Source: Planctomycetota bacterium
Lineage (GTDB): Bacteria; Planctomycetota; SZUA-567; H5-PLA8
Reading direction: 5' to 3'
Assembly (NCBI GenBank): GCA_016200135.1
Contig: JACQFI010000003.1
Coordinates: 95,666 to 159,665 of the forward strand
Length of the DNA stretch: 64,000 bases
Shown here: piece after piece, positions 62,740-64,000 of the stretch
How the letters are laid out: every line of letters starts with the position of its first letter
Position numbering within the stretch: position 1 is the stretch's first letter
Program-made: the position numbers and the translations under genes
Notes under the pieces: model-generated
Told to the model about the DNA's origin: nothing
The model's input: only the letters and a program-made list of their open reading frames with translations
Databases searched by the model: none

Positions 62740-62872
62740 TGCTCTGTTGAAAACCCGCGGCCGCAGCGGAAATTCCCCCCTTAAGTAAGGGGGGATACAG
62801 GGGGGTTAATCCCTTCGCGGCCTTAACCTCCCCTTACCCCTCCTTACATAAGGAGGGGATTTCAACAGAGCA
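62740..62872. mobile_element. 133-base MITE-like element with 13-base TIRs and 9-base TSD
   Basis: Perfect 13-base terminal inverted repeats TGCTCTGTTGAAA (62740-62752) and TTTCAACAGAGCA (62860-62872) bound a non-coding element. The 9 bases GCAACTTAT flank it directly on both sides (62731-62739 and 62873-62881), as expected for a target-site duplication. Inside are two strong hairpins, CCCCCCTT...AAGGGGGG (62775-62794) and CCCCTCCTT...AAGGAGGGG (62837-62858). No transposase frame is present, so it would move in trans. Confidence 0.85.
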
Positions 62873-62882
62873 GCAACTTATT

Positions 62883-63240
62883 TATTTAAAACATGTTATG
62901 GGATCAAAAAAAGAGCATCTGACGGGCAGGAAGAGGCCGTAACCAGACCAAATAAGCAGACTTCGAACAGGGTATGTGATCCACGTTGAGTTCTATTCAG
63001 CCGCAAAGAACCGAAGCTCGAAATCGCGAACCGCCAGACCATTGGCAACGTACATTCTGATTTCGCTTTTGAGTTGGCAGAAAATCGGGCATTTGGAGCT
63101 GTTTTACGGATCCGCTTTCTGAACAGATTACCCTAGCAGGAGATAAAAATCCTCGGGCAAAGAAGTCTTTGCGAATTTCAGGGCACATCAATTGCGCATA
63201 GATTAGGTAGGGCAGGTAAAGTTCCATAGGGAGGGGCTCG
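62883..63240. other. Intergenic A+T-richer region, no convincing gene
   Basis: This region lies between the mini-element and the stress-type gene. A minus-strand open frame (62997-63323) lacks a good start context and the local codon bias, and crosses the ribosome binding site of the next gene, so it is not accepted. It may contain the promoter for the gene at 63292. Confidence 0.45.
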
Positions 63241-63241
63241 C

Positions 63242-63286
63242 AAGCTGGCGCCTGCGTGCATGGGTGGCGCCAGCTTCGAAAGGAGG
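63242..63286 (+). promoter_or_regulatory. 5'-leader hairpin abutting the ribosome binding site
   Basis: A perfect 11-base inverted repeat, AAGCTGGCGCC (63242-63252) and GGCGCCAGCTT (63266-63276), with a 13-base loop, ends two bases before the ribosome binding site (AAAGGAGGAG) of the gene at 63292. It has no T tract, so it is not a normal terminator. It could control translation or protect the mRNA. Confidence 0.7.
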
Positions 63287-63291
63287 AGCGT

Positions 63292-63810
63292 ATGATTAAG
63301 TCGAAACACGCGGTGGTCGGCATCTATCCGAATCGCATCGATGCCGAGAAAGCTGTCGTACAGTTGAAGGAGGAGGGGCTCAAGGGGAACGAATTCTCCA
63401 TCTTCGTGCCCCACAAAGAAGTCATCCATATTCCGCATGATCGGGAAACCAAGACCGTCGCAGGCGCGGAAGTCGGCATCGCGGCGGGAACGATCGTCGG
63501 CGGCGTGCTGGGGTGGCTGGCCGGCGTCGGCATGCTCGCGATTCCCGGCGTAGGCGCCGTGATCGTCGCGGGCCCACTGGCCGCGGCCTTGTTGGGCGCG
63601 GGCACGCTGGGAAGCCTCGGCGGCCTCTGGGGCGCGCTCGTGGGCCTCGGCATTCCCGAGAAGGAAGCCAAACACTTCGAGAGCCGCCTGCATAGGGGCC
63701 ATACGCTGCTCTCGGTTCACCCCGCGGATGACGGCAAGGTCCAGCGCATCCGGGAGATCATGGTCAAGACCGGGGCCGAAGACCTGTACACGCGCGGTCC
63801 CATGGCCTGA
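63292..63810 (+). CDS. Glycine-zipper protein, general stress protein 17M/YflT-like
   Basis: A 172-residue protein. The first 50 residues match the general-stress 17M-like domain (AVVGIYPNRIDAEKAVVQL, then FSIFVPHKE), and the middle is a long Gly/Ala-rich membrane-active stretch (AGTIVGGVLGWLAGVGMLAI and following glycine zippers). The C-terminus returns to a soluble pattern (HTLLSVHPADDGKVQRIREI). ATG 63292 follows a strong AGGAGG box. Such proteins are often stress-induced, which fits the leader hairpin. Exact function is unknown. Confidence 0.8.
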   Translation: MIKSKHAVVGIYPNRIDAEKAVVQLKEEGLKGNEFSIFVPHKEVIHIPHDRETKTVAGAEVGIAAGTIVGGVLGWLAGVGMLAIPGVGAVIVAGPLAAALLGAGTLGSLGGLWGALVGLGIPEKEAKHFESRLHRGHTLLSVHPADDGKVQRIREIMVKTGAEDLYTRGPMA

Positions 63811-63872
63811 GGCCGCATGGCAGATGATAGGGTTCTTAATTCTGGCAAGGTTTGAAGGTCAAGGCCATTCAA

Positions 63873-64000
63873 TTATCCGGATTTAAGGAGGGCGAGGGCT
63901 TCGAGGGGGCGGGCGGCATGGCGGCGTTGGAGGGCCGCTTTGTTTTCGCATTTTGCCGCGGCGAGCAGGTGGATGCAGAGATTGCGCAGGCCGGAGAGCA
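63873..64000 (-). CDS. Partial C-terminal fragment of a minus-strand gene
   Basis: An open minus-strand frame enters from the right edge and ends at 63873, reading ...LSGLRNLCIHLLAAAKCEN... and ending LEALALLKSG. It is helical, rich in Ala and Leu, and matches the local codon pattern. Too little is visible to name a family. The alternative is that it is a shadow frame. Confidence 0.4.
   Translation of the reverse strand, partial: LSGLRNLCIHLLAAAKCENKAALQRRHAARPLEALALLKSG

Noticed and set aside
62997..63323. 108-codon minus-strand frame
   Set aside because: Weak start context, no codon bias like the neighbours, and it crosses the hairpin and ribosome binding site of the gene at 63292.

Overview
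This 64 kb window is bacterial chromosome of high G+C content and dense gene packing, with most neighbours in short same-strand runs. It holds a complex I operon, the alpha ribosomal-protein/RNA polymerase operon, polA, coaE, two rho genes and a tRNA-Gly. The lineage cannot be proven from sequence alone. Several features fit an uncultured member of the Planctomycetota or a neighbouring PVC-type phylum: zinc-ribbon-led single-pass membrane proteins, a giant alpha-2-macroglobulin-like protein, a prenyltransferase/squalene-oxidase-repeat protein, HEAT repeats, a TIGR04053-like radical SAM protein, and Ala/Pro/Lys-rich tails on core proteins.

Layout. 1-9209: nuoH (5' cut by the window edge), I, J, K, L, M, N, with lineage-specific inserts in NuoH and NuoM and low-complexity tails on NuoI and NuoM. 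9216-14372: a zinc-ribbon protein with a DUF2185/Imm33-like end, sfsA, a HEAT-repeat protein and a radical SAM/SPASM protein. 14646-18414: infA-rpmJ-rpsM-rpsK-rpsD-rpoA-rplQ, ending in a clear intrinsic terminator. 18563-25639: an exported protein, a GT39-like glycosyltransferase with a small partner gene, PilZ, metallophosphoesterase, an A+T-rich ATP-grasp gene, a STAS-like protein, a Lys/Ala-rich histone-H1-like protein, a coiled-coil protein and an HU/IHF protein. 26006-32841: an envelope cluster (S26-like protein, TPR/Ig-like protein, zinc-ribbon toroid protein) followed by a response regulator and histidine kinase. 33283-39429: a 2048-residue alpha-2-macroglobulin family protein with a CTEQ thioester-type motif, ending in its own terminator. 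39718-43280: tRNA-Gly(TCC), an aminotransferase, two methyltransferases and a membrane protein. 43284-50035 (minus strand): polA, an 85-residue unknown, coaE, a long rho, an intrinsic terminator and a second rho. 50449-53108: tandem paralogous zinc-ribbon membrane proteins. 53511-58166: DNA topoisomerase VI subunits B and A and a dynamin-like P-loop GTPase. 58163-63810: adenylate kinase, aldo/keto reductase, methyltransferase, a YhaM-like HD protein, an exported Spy-like protein, a miniature inverted-repeat element with target-site duplication, and a glycine-zipper stress-type protein with a hairpin just before its ribosome binding site. A partial minus-strand frame runs off the right edge.

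The strongest candidate for an unusual system is the complete topoisomerase VI pair. Both subunits keep all recognisable catalytic residues, and a GTPase gene follows on the same strand. Other points of interest are the tandem zinc-ribbon paralogs, the tandem rho genes, the repeat-bearing insert in NuoH and the TIR/TSD-bounded mini-element.
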